A stretch of 64,000 nt of DNA from Pseudomonadota bacterium. GTDB lineage: Bacteria > Pseudomonadota > Alphaproteobacteria > Rhizobiales > Xanthobacteraceae. Shown here in pieces: positions 16,385 through 23,800 of this stretch. Made by a program: the position numbers and the translations under genes. Numbering within the stretch: position 1 is the first letter of the stretch; the number at the start of each line of letters is the position of its first letter. Under the pieces are notes generated by a model. The model did no database searches, had not been told where the DNA came from, and saw only the letters and a list, made by a program, of their open reading frames with translations. The stretch lies in the NCBI GenBank assembly GCA_023387735.1, contig JAEWHP010000043.1:219688-283687 (forward strand), written 5' to 3'.

Positions 16385-17926
16385 TTAATTCCTTTGGACG
16401 ACGCACTGTCCGCCGGCAGATTTCAGGCTCCCGCAGAACTGCGAGGCCTCGTCCGGCGATCCGAAAGGTCCGACCATGGCGCGGTAGTACACGCCCTTTT
16501 CGCCGAGATCGGCACGCTTGATGACCGGCGATTTCGATCCCAGCACGTTCGGGAACTTACCCTGCAGCGCCCGGAAGGATGCCTGCGCGTCAGCCTCGTT
16601 CTTCTGCGAGGACACCTGAACCAGATAACCACCGCTGCTTGCCGCGGGCGCTGCCTGGGTCGGATTGGTCGCGGCCATGCGGGTCGGCGCGGGATCGGGT
16701 GCCTGGCCGGACTGCGGTGCCAGCGACATCGGCGTATTCGCGCTGGCGTTGGCCGACGCCGGGTTGCGGGAGCCCGGGGCGGCCTGAGGGGCCGCAGCGG
16801 CTGGCACGGTCGCCGGCGCCGCAACGGACCGCGTCGTCGGACCCGGTCGTGCCGGAGCAGCCGTAGCACCCGTGGGAACGCCGCCGTTCTCGGCCGCGTC
16901 GCCCTTCACCGCGAGAGTTCTGACCTTGCGCGGCTCGCTATTCGGCATGATCCCGTTGGCTGCCGTCGCCAGTGCCGCTCCGTTCGGAGAAACACTCGCA
17001 ACCTGCGGCGGGTTGCTGTTCGGATTGAGCGGCGGAAATACCACGCGCGGCCCGCCGGACCTGGCATTGACGTCAACAGGGGTTTCCTCGCGCGACACCA
17101 GCTTCTCGCCGCCGTCGCCCGACGGCAAGCGATCAGGCGTCTTCGAGGCAATTTCGGACTGGGCCGGCACCACCTTGGTCGGACTGTTGTCAGCCTTGAT
17201 GATCGGCGGCTCGCCGCTGCGGGGCGAACCGACAAAGGTGCGGTAGGCAAAGGCCGCGCCCGTCCCCACCACGGCCAGCGCCAGCACGGCAGCGACCGTC
17301 ATCAATCCGCTCGAGCGCTTCTTCGGCGCGGGTTCTCCTTCCTCGTAGCCGTCGTTCTGATAGGCGTACGGATCGTCCGGATAGGCCGGATCGCGCTGAT
17401 AGCCCTGATCGCCGGCTTCGATCCGTCCGTAGAGCGCATCGTCGTAACGCGACGAATCCTGATCGTAACGCGACGAGTCCTGCTGCGGCTCGGCGGCAAA
17501 CTGCGGCTGCTCGTAATAGTCTTGCTCATGCGCCTGCGGCTGTGATTGCTGGGAGCCGTAGCGATGCAGCGGATGTACCGGCGCCGGCTGATATTCCGGC
17601 TCGTCGTCGTAATCCTGCGGCGGCAGAGGCGGCGGCGGCGCCGGCTCATGCCGCCCGCGCTGCATCCATGACGGCGGGCTCGGCGGCGCGCTGTCAGCTT
17701 CGTCGGGCAGATCATATTGCTCGGGCGCGGAGTATTGCGGACGAATATTCGCGCGCGACTGCAGCGGATGCGGAGCCTGCCTGGCAGCAGCCGCAGCCGG
17801 GTCTGCTTGTCCGATCAGCCTTGCCAGTTCAGCCAACGGATCGCTCTCGCCACGGCCTGCACCGTGAGGATCGCCGCGATCGTAGTCGGCGCCGAGATAA
17901 GGTCGTTCCTGATATCGTTCAGCCAT
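16385..17926 (-). CDS. SPOR-domain membrane protein
   Basis: 513 residues from the ATG at 17924-17926; a GTG at 17959 is an alternative start. The cytoplasmic N-terminal half is Gln/Pro/Tyr/Asp-rich and low complexity, with a tandem heptad DSSRYDQ-DSSRYDD. One membrane helix (SGLMTVAAVLALAVVGTGAA) follows, then a long Pro/Ala-rich periplasmic linker and a C-terminal SPOR domain (GGYLVQVSSQKNEADAQASF to QCVVQRN). SPOR domains bind denuded glycan strands at division sites. Its place between argS and nagZ is the normal one in related genomes. The exact role is inferred only from the domain. Confidence 0.85.
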   Translation of the reverse strand: MAERYQERPYLGADYDRGDPHGAGRGESDPLAELARLIGQADPAAAAARQAPHPLQSRANIRPQYSAPEQYDLPDEADSAPPSPPSWMQRGRHEPAPPPPLPPQDYDDEPEYQPAPVHPLHRYGSQQSQPQAHEQDYYEQPQFAAEPQQDSSRYDQDSSRYDDALYGRIEAGDQGYQRDPAYPDDPYAYQNDGYEEGEPAPKKRSSGLMTVAAVLALAVVGTGAAFAYRTFVGSPRSGEPPIIKADNSPTKVVPAQSEIASKTPDRLPSGDGGEKLVSREETPVDVNARSGGPRVVFPPLNPNSNPPQVASVSPNGAALATAANGIMPNSEPRKVRTLAVKGDAAENGGVPTGATAAPARPGPTTRSVAAPATVPAAAAPQAAPGSRNPASANASANTPMSLAPQSGQAPDPAPTRMAATNPTQAAPAASSGGYLVQVSSQKNEADAQASFRALQGKFPNVLGSKSPVIKRADLGEKGVYYRAMVGPFGSPDEASQFCGSLKSAGGQCVVQRN

Positions 17927-18045
17927 CGTGATGATGCATCCCCTTCGGGACAGCGCCAACCCGCCATGTCAACGAACCATGACGAGCGAATTGGCCCCTG
18001 CCAGATACCCCACGAACCCCCATTCGTGAGGGCCTTCGCCCCTGC

Positions 18046-19839
18046 CTACCGCATCTCGGTCGGGGCTTGGACGCCGAGAACGGCTAAGCCCGATGCCAGA
18101 ACCGAGACGACGCCCTGAACCATTGCCAAACGCGCCCTCGTAATCACTGCATCATTAGTCATAATGAAGCGTAAATAGGGCAAATCGCGCCCCTTGGTCC
18201 ATAACGCGTGAAATTCACTGGCCAAATCATATAGATAAAATGCGATTCGGTGTGGTTCGTGTGCGGTCGCCGCCGCCTCGAGCATCCGGGGATAGAGCGC
18301 CAGCCGCTTCAATAGGTCCAATTCGGCCGGATCGGTCAACCGCTCCACCGGGGCATCCCCCAGCCAGGCCGCCCGGGCGGCATCGTCCTCCGGCAGGTCG
18401 GGCAACATCTCGCGGGCGTTCTTGAAGATCGAGTGGCCGCGGGCGTGACCGTACTGCACGTAGAAGACGGGATTGTCCTTCGACTGCTCGAGCACCTTGG
18501 CGAGATCGAAATCGAGCACGGCGTCGTTCTTGCGGAACAGCATCATGAACCGCACGGCGTCTGAACCGACTTCGTCCACGACTTCGCGCAGCGTGACGAA
18601 ATCGCCGGAGCGTTTCGACATTCGCACCTGCTCGCCGTTGCGCAACAGTCGGACGAGCTGCACGACCTTGACGTCGAGCGCAGCCTTGCCGCCGCTGATG
18701 CCCTTCACCGCCGCCTGCATGCGCTTGATGTAACCGCCGTGATCGGCGCCGAACACATCGATCATGTCGAGAAATCCGCGATCGACCTTGTTCTTGTGAT
18801 AGGCGATGTCGGAAGCGAAATACGTGTAGCCGCCATCCGACTTGATCAGTGGACGGTCGACGTCGTCACCATAGGCGGTGGCGCGAAAAAGAGTTTGTAT
18901 CCGATCCTCGTAATCCTCGACCGGCTTGCCCTTCGGCGGCGGCAGGCGGCCCTCATAGATATCGCCTTTGGAACGCAGGAAATCGATGGTCTCGGTGACC
19001 TTGTTGTTGCCGGTCTCGACCAGCGACCGCTCCGAGAAAAACACGTCGTGCTTGATGTTCAGCGCCGCGAGATCACCCTTGATCATGTCCATCATCATGG
19101 CGATGGACTTGTCGCGGACCATCGGCAGCCACGCGCTTTCAGCCATCGCCCTGAGCTTGTCGCCATGCTCGGCAGCCAGCGCCTGCCCGACCGGCACAAG
19201 ATAGTCGCCGGGATACAGCCCTTCCGGAATTTCGCCGATGCTCTCTCCGAGCGCCTCGCGATAGCGCAGGAACGCCGAGCGCGCGAGCACGTCGACCTGG
19301 GCGCCGGCGTCGTTGATGTAATATTCGCGGGTGACGTCGAATCCTGCGAACTGCAACAGGCTGCCCAGCGCATCGCCGAACACCGCGCCGCGGCAATGGC
19401 CGACATGCATCGGACCGGTCGGATTGGCCGAGACATATTCGACGTTGACCTTGGCGCCGTGGCCGATGGCGCTTTTGCCGTAGGCCACGCTTTCGCGCAG
19501 CACGGTGCGCAGTTCGTCGGCCCAGACCTGGGGCTTGAGGGTGAGGTTGATGAAGCCGGGGCCGGCGACATCAACCGAGGCGACCAGATCGTCGGCGTGC
19601 AGCTTTTCGGCGATGCTGTCGGCGAGATCGCGCGGCTTCACTTTGGCGTCCTTGGCGAGCACCATCGCGGCGTTCGTCGCCATGTCGCCATGGGTCGCAT
19701 CGCGCGGCGGCTCGACCACGACGCGGGAGAAATCGATGCCGGCGGGCCACTGCCCCTCGGCCGCCAGGCCCGCGCAGATTGCATGCACGCGCGCGAGCAC
19801 ATCGGCAAACAGGTGTTGTGAAGCTGACTTGTCGGACAT
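18046..19839 (-). CDS. argS: Arginyl-tRNA synthetase
   Basis: 597 residues. It is a class I enzyme charging tRNA-Arg. NVEYVSANPTGPMHVGHCRG contains the HIGH-type motif (HVGH). GEQVRMSKRSGDFVTLRE carries the KMSKS-equivalent. The C-terminal anticodon-binding domain ends LASGLAVLGVQAPTEMR. It follows dgt after 9 bases and precedes the SPOR gene after 119 bases. Confidence 0.97.
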   Translation of the reverse strand: MSDKSASQHLFADVLARVHAICAGLAAEGQWPAGIDFSRVVVEPPRDATHGDMATNAAMVLAKDAKVKPRDLADSIAEKLHADDLVASVDVAGPGFINLTLKPQVWADELRTVLRESVAYGKSAIGHGAKVNVEYVSANPTGPMHVGHCRGAVFGDALGSLLQFAGFDVTREYYINDAGAQVDVLARSAFLRYREALGESIGEIPEGLYPGDYLVPVGQALAAEHGDKLRAMAESAWLPMVRDKSIAMMMDMIKGDLAALNIKHDVFFSERSLVETGNNKVTETIDFLRSKGDIYEGRLPPPKGKPVEDYEDRIQTLFRATAYGDDVDRPLIKSDGGYTYFASDIAYHKNKVDRGFLDMIDVFGADHGGYIKRMQAAVKGISGGKAALDVKVVQLVRLLRNGEQVRMSKRSGDFVTLREVVDEVGSDAVRFMMLFRKNDAVLDFDLAKVLEQSKDNPVFYVQYGHARGHSIFKNAREMLPDLPEDDAARAAWLGDAPVERLTDPAELDLLKRLALYPRMLEAAATAHEPHRIAFYLYDLASEFHALWTKGRDLPYLRFIMTNDAVITRARLAMVQGVVSVLASGLAVLGVQAPTEMR

Positions 19840-19848
19840 GGGCGCCGC

Positions 19849-21057
19849 CTAACGCAAATCCGGGGTCGAGTCAAAAAGCCTTTGGTGCTCCATCAGGGCA
19901 AAACGGTCGGTCATCCCGGCGATGAAATTACCGATCCGGCGGGCCCTCTCGCCCTCGCTTTCGCGTTCCGACCCCTCGACCCATTCGGCCGGCAGGTCCC
20001 CGGGCGAGGCCTGGTAGCGCGCGAACAGGTCGAACAGGATCGCCTCCGCTTCGCCCATCACGCGCATCACCCTGACGTGGCGGTACATATGCTGTTTCAG
20101 GAACGCCTTGATCCCGGCCTCCTCCCCCGCGACTTCAGGCGAGAACGCGACCAGCGGCTGATGGTGGCGGCGGACGTCGTGGGCCGATTGCGGCTTTGCG
20201 GCGGCAAGGCGCTTGCCCGTCTCCGCCATGACGGCGCCGATCAGGTAGGAAATCAGTTCGCGCACGAGTTCCGCGCCGCGCCTGGCATCGTCAAGCGCTG
20301 GATAATGCCGATCGATTTCCTTGATGATCGCTGCAGTCAGCGGCATCGACTTGAGGTCGTCGACGCCAAACAGGCCGGCCCGCAGGCCGTCGTCGATATC
20401 GTGGGCGTCATAGGCGATGTCGTCGGCAAAGGCTGCAACCTGCGCTTCCAGCGAAGCGTAGCTCCATAGTTCCAGGTCAAACCTTTGGTTGAAGTCGGAA
20501 ATGCCGACGGGGATCCCGTTATCGCGGTACGGCCCGACGGGCGCCCCGCTACGCTCGGCCAGCGGGCCGTTGTGTTTGACGATGCCTTCGAGCGTTTCCC
20601 AGGTCAGGTTCAGCCCGTCGAACTCGGGATAACGGTGCTCCAGCGAAGTAATCACCCGCAACGCCTGCGCGTTGTGGTCGAAGCCGCCATGGGCCTTGAG
20701 GCATTTGTCGAGCGCCCGCTCGCCGGCATGGCCGAACGGCGGGTGGCCGACGTCATGGGCCAGCGCCAGCGTCTCGGTGAGGTCCTCGTCGAGCCCGAGC
20801 TGGCGGGCCAGCGCGCGGGCGATCTGCGCGACCTCAAGCGAATGGGTCAGCCGGGTGCGGTAATGATCTCCTTCGTGGAACACAAATACTTGAGTTTTAT
20901 GCTTCAGGCGCCGGAACGCGGTGGAATGGATCACCCGGTCGCAATCCCGCCGGAACGGGCTGCGGGTCTTGCTCGGCGGCTCGGCAAACAGCCTCCCCCG
21001 GCTGGAATCGGGGTCGCAGGCATAGAGCGCGCGGGGGGCAGCCATTCCGACCGACAC
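19849..21057 (-). CDS. dgt: Deoxyguanosinetriphosphate triphosphohydrolase-like protein
   Basis: 402 residues. It belongs to the HD-domain dNTP triphosphohydrolases, which split dGTP or other dNTPs into nucleoside and triphosphate. RLKHKTQVFVFHEGDHYRTR and LALAHDVGHPPFGHAGE contain the metal-binding H...HD residues, and YDAHDIDDGLRAG carries the distal Asp. The start at 21057 is GTG (MSVGMAAPRA), with an internal ATG at 21045. It is divergent from erpA with 117 bases between. Confidence 0.93.
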   Translation of the reverse strand: MSVGMAAPRALYACDPDSSRGRLFAEPPSKTRSPFRRDCDRVIHSTAFRRLKHKTQVFVFHEGDHYRTRLTHSLEVAQIARALARQLGLDEDLTETLALAHDVGHPPFGHAGERALDKCLKAHGGFDHNAQALRVITSLEHRYPEFDGLNLTWETLEGIVKHNGPLAERSGAPVGPYRDNGIPVGISDFNQRFDLELWSYASLEAQVAAFADDIAYDAHDIDDGLRAGLFGVDDLKSMPLTAAIIKEIDRHYPALDDARRGAELVRELISYLIGAVMAETGKRLAAAKPQSAHDVRRHHQPLVAFSPEVAGEEAGIKAFLKQHMYRHVRVMRVMGEAEAILFDLFARYQASPGDLPAEWVEGSERESEGERARRIGNFIAGMTDRFALMEHQRLFDSTPDLR

Positions 21058-21116
21058 GATTTTTTAGTCCTTATCCATTTGATTCCACGGGATTACGCAC
21101 TTAACTATGTCTGACG

Positions 21117-21160
21117 GGCCATACCAAGTATGGCCGACCATACCAAATGAATTGGGTATG
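21117..21160. promoter_or_regulatory. Tandem dyads between dgt and erpA (candidate operator)
   Basis: A perfect 8-bp inverted repeat, GGCCATAC (21117-21124) with GTATGGCC (21128-21135), is followed by CATACC-N10-GGTATG (21139-21160). The direct repeat CCATACCAA occurs at 21119 and 21138, 19 bases apart. The block ends about 20 bases before the erpA ATG. A weak upstream promoter-like pair, TTGATT (21079) and TAACTA (21102), would place the dyads over the transcription start. The regulator is unknown to me. Confidence 0.45.
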
Positions 21161-21180
21161 ACGGCCCGGAGAGCATGCCA

Positions 21181-21510
21181 ATGACCACTGCCATCACCGT
21201 CAGCGAGCGGGCCGCCCGCCGGATCGGCGAAATCCTCAAGAGCGAAGGCGACGGCGCCATGCTGCGCATCTCCGTCGAGGGCGGCGGCTGCTCCGGCTTC
21301 CAGTACAAATTCGACGTCGACCACGCCAAGGCCGAGGACGACCTGGTGATCGCCCGCGAGGGCGCCGTGGTGCTGGTCGATCCAGCCTCGGTGCCGTTTC
21401 TGGCCGGTTCGGAAGTGGATTTCGTCGACGACCTGATCGGCGCCTCGTTCCGGGTGGTGAACCCGAACGCGACAGCATCGTGCGGCTGCGGGACGAGTTT
21501 TTCGATCTGA
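21181..21510 (+). CDS. erpA: Iron-sulfur cluster insertion protein (A-type carrier)
   Basis: 109 residues from the ATG at 21181, which has GGAGAG 7 bases upstream. The in-frame ATG at 21175 is too close to that sequence. A-type carrier hallmarks are RISVEGGGCSGFQYKF and the C-terminal ATASCGCGTSF, giving the three cluster-binding cysteines. The protein passes Fe-S clusters to apo-enzymes. It is divergent from dgt and preceded by two dyads that may be an operator. Confidence 0.93.
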   Translation: MTTAITVSERAARRIGEILKSEGDGAMLRISVEGGGCSGFQYKFDVDHAKAEDDLVIAREGAVVLVDPASVPFLAGSEVDFVDDLIGASFRVVNPNATASCGCGTSFSI

Positions 21511-21529
21511 AGACGGCGCCATCTCGAGC

Positions 21530-21660
21530 ACATTCTCTTCCACATCATTGCGAGTCTGCGGATCGGCGCAAAGCACCGTTCGATGACAGGCACCACAGCG
21601 CAATCCATACTTCGGTGCGCGGAAAACTGGATTGCTTCATTCGCAATCAAGAGTTGACTC
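21530..21660. repeat. Degenerate dispersed repeat between erpA and the acyltransferase gene
   Basis: CATCATTGCGAG, GCGCAATCCA and CTGGATTGCTTCATTCGCAAT echo the 'attgcttcgcctcgc-aatgacg' type of intergenic repeat seen intact at 36575-36668 and 44434-44506. The copy is decayed, with no continuous stem. I see no gene in the 231 bases from 21511 to 21741. Confidence 0.4.
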
Positions 21661-21741
21661 AGACGACAGACTCTAGCGATCGCACGATGGCCCTGATTCT
21701 GAGGTTGTGCCGAATCTTGGACTAATGCTAGCTGTAGCCGA

Positions 21742-22848
21742 ATGTTCATCCTCGACAGATCAAAGAACGACTCGTCAGTGACGCTCGATTTGCTGCGCGC
21801 GGTTGCGGCACAGATGGTTTGCGTTGGGCACGGTATCTCCTTCTTTGTACCAGCCTGGCGTCCAACCGAGCTTCCGCTCATGCAGAACGTTGGCGTGCTG
21901 ATTTTCTTCGTACTATCGGGGACCCTGATCACCTTCACGCTGATCGAGCGATCGAAGCAGCCGTCATATGGATTTGGCACGTTCTTCCTGGAACGGTTTG
22001 CCAGGATTTATTCCGGACTCATTCCCGCGCTGCTCTTCGTCGTCGTCGTGGACGCCATCGTTATCTACGGGTTTCACGAGAAAGCGGCCGCGCCCTATTA
22101 CACCGTGAAGACATTCATCGCCAATCTCTTCATGCTCGAAGCGTATCGCGGCATCCTTTCGAACTACCTGAGATGGCCTGCATTCGGCTCGGCCAGCCCG
22201 TTATGGACCCTGGCAATCGAATGGCACATCTACATGTTCGTCGGCGCCGTATTCTTCATATGGGCCCGGCCTCAGCACCGTCCGCTCATGATTGCCATCG
22301 CCATTCTCTTCTGCCAGGTCCCGCTTCACTTTCTGCTTGGTGCTTTTCAGGCGGATGGCGTCGGCAAGGGACTGTTCTCCCTCTGGCTCGCCGGCGCTTG
22401 CGTGCTAATCGCGCTAAGGACGCTGGACCTGCCTTACTGGTCGTCCCTGTTTGTCGCGCTCTGTGCAGCGGCTTGCTTCTTTCTCGTTACAAAAACGAGT
22501 GGTGAATACAATTTCCTGACCTACGCGGCTCTGGTGGGTTTTCTCTTTGCCGTGTTGGCTGCCTCCCAGTCCAGGCGGTTGATTACGTCGAGTTCGGTCA
22601 TCGCGGTGATAAGGTTCTTTGCCGATTACTCGTTCACGCTCTATCTGATCCACCACACGATCATGTTCGCCGCGTTCCTCATTACGCCGGAGCGCAACCT
22701 TTACATCTTCGCGATCACGGTTCTGATCTCCAATATCCTGGCCATTGCAATTGCGTTCCCGACCGAAATGCGCCACCGCGAGTTCGCCCGGTTCCTGACA
22801 GACAATGCCGAGAAGTATTTTTTTGGCCGTTACAGATTGCAGAAGTGA
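21742..22848 (+). CDS. Acyltransferase family 3 membrane protein
   Basis: 368 residues, with about ten hydrophobic helices. The N-terminal SVTLDLLRAVAAQMVCVGHG is the acyltransferase-3 signature with the catalytic-type Arg and His. SLWTLAIEWH-like text (SPLWTLAIEWHIYMFVG) and the C-terminal YSFTLYLIHHTIMFAAF also match OafA-type enzymes that O-acetylate sugars or lipids. The start ATG has no clear ribosome-binding sequence. Codon choice looks less GC-biased than in neighbours, so it may be a later arrival. The substrate is unknown. Confidence 0.85.
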   Translation: MFILDRSKNDSSVTLDLLRAVAAQMVCVGHGISFFVPAWRPTELPLMQNVGVLIFFVLSGTLITFTLIERSKQPSYGFGTFFLERFARIYSGLIPALLFVVVVDAIVIYGFHEKAAAPYYTVKTFIANLFMLEAYRGILSNYLRWPAFGSASPLWTLAIEWHIYMFVGAVFFIWARPQHRPLMIAIAILFCQVPLHFLLGAFQADGVGKGLFSLWLAGACVLIALRTLDLPYWSSLFVALCAAACFFLVTKTSGEYNFLTYAALVGFLFAVLAASQSRRLITSSSVIAVIRFFADYSFTLYLIHHTIMFAAFLITPERNLYIFAITVLISNILAIAIAFPTEMRHREFARFLTDNAEKYFFGRYRLQK

Positions 22849-22936
22849 AATCTTGCGGACTGCAGAACGCCCCGAATCGATCGCGAAGCTCGTCTCGGAC
22901 AGCGATCAAGCCGATGCAGCCGAACAAGCCTTGCCT

Positions 22937-23800
22937 TCAGCGCTCGCTGCCAAACAGCGCCCGAGCGTTGCCGTGGGCGATCTGCGCGGCGGTCTTCGGC
23001 GGCAGTTGTCCTAGCCAGGCGCGGTAGCCGGCCATGATCTCGCCGTAGCTCTCCCAGCGCTGGTTGACCCAGGTGTCGGAGCCGATCAGGAAGCGATCGG
23101 GATAGCGTTCGAACAGCGCGCGCCATTCCGCCGACAGCTTTCCGCCGCCCTCGGTGATGCCGCTGCGGTAGGAGAGTTCGCCCCAGAGCTTTGGGTATTT
23201 TGCCAGCATCTCGGCGACGCGCTCGGTCGAGAGCCCGAAACCGGTATGGGCCCAGATGATGCGCGCGCGCGGATTGTGCCGCATCAGGATTTCGACGGCG
23301 ACGTCATCAGCATGGGCGTGCAGATAGAGATCGTTGTCGACGGCGAAGTCGACGGTCTTCTTCACCCACTCGTTCTCCGCCGCCCTGCCCGAGATGTGGA
23401 ACTCGCCAATGCCGCGGTAGTAGCCGCGCTTGAACTCGTCCTTGACCAGATCGAAGATGAAGGGATCGCCAAACCAGGTCTGGATGTCGGCGCGCACGCG
23501 ATAGGGCCGGATGAAGGGGACGATTTGCAGCCCCGGCGGCTTTGCTTCCATCAGCGCATGCGTCCCGGTGTTGGGACGGCTGGTGGCGAGGATGCCGGTG
23601 ACGCGGTGCTTCTTGAACAGCGCCAGAACCTCCTCGACGCTGTAGAACGGCTTCGGCTCCCAATTGTAGTGCATATGGGCATCGAAGATCTCGATCGGCT
23701 CGTCGGCCCTCGCCCGATCCGCCGCGCCCACCATGCACGCGAGCGCGACCACCACGGCCATGCATCGCCAGATGGATACGAAGCGGCCGGCCATCATCAT
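22937..23800 (-). CDS. Periplasmic amidohydrolase (amidohydrolase 2 family)
   Basis: 287 residues. A signal peptide (AVVVALACMVGAADRARA) precedes DEPIEIFDAHMHYNWEP, whose H-M-H is the metal-binding HxH of the amidohydrolase superfamily. IIWAHTGFG supplies a further His and FLIGSDTW the catalytic Asp. The start codons ATGATGATG overlap the stop of the RND permease gene, so the two are translationally coupled. It is convergent with the acyltransferase. Related proteins include TIM-barrel decarboxylases and lactonases; the substrate here is not known. Confidence 0.82.
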   Translation of the reverse strand: MMMAGRFVSIWRCMAVVVALACMVGAADRARADEPIEIFDAHMHYNWEPKPFYSVEEVLALFKKHRVTGILATSRPNTGTHALMEAKPPGLQIVPFIRPYRVRADIQTWFGDPFIFDLVKDEFKRGYYRGIGEFHISGRAAENEWVKKTVDFAVDNDLYLHAHADDVAVEILMRHNPRARIIWAHTGFGLSTERVAEMLAKYPKLWGELSYRSGITEGGGKLSAEWRALFERYPDRFLIGSDTWVNQRWESYGEIMAGYRAWLGQLPPKTAAQIAHGNARALFGSER

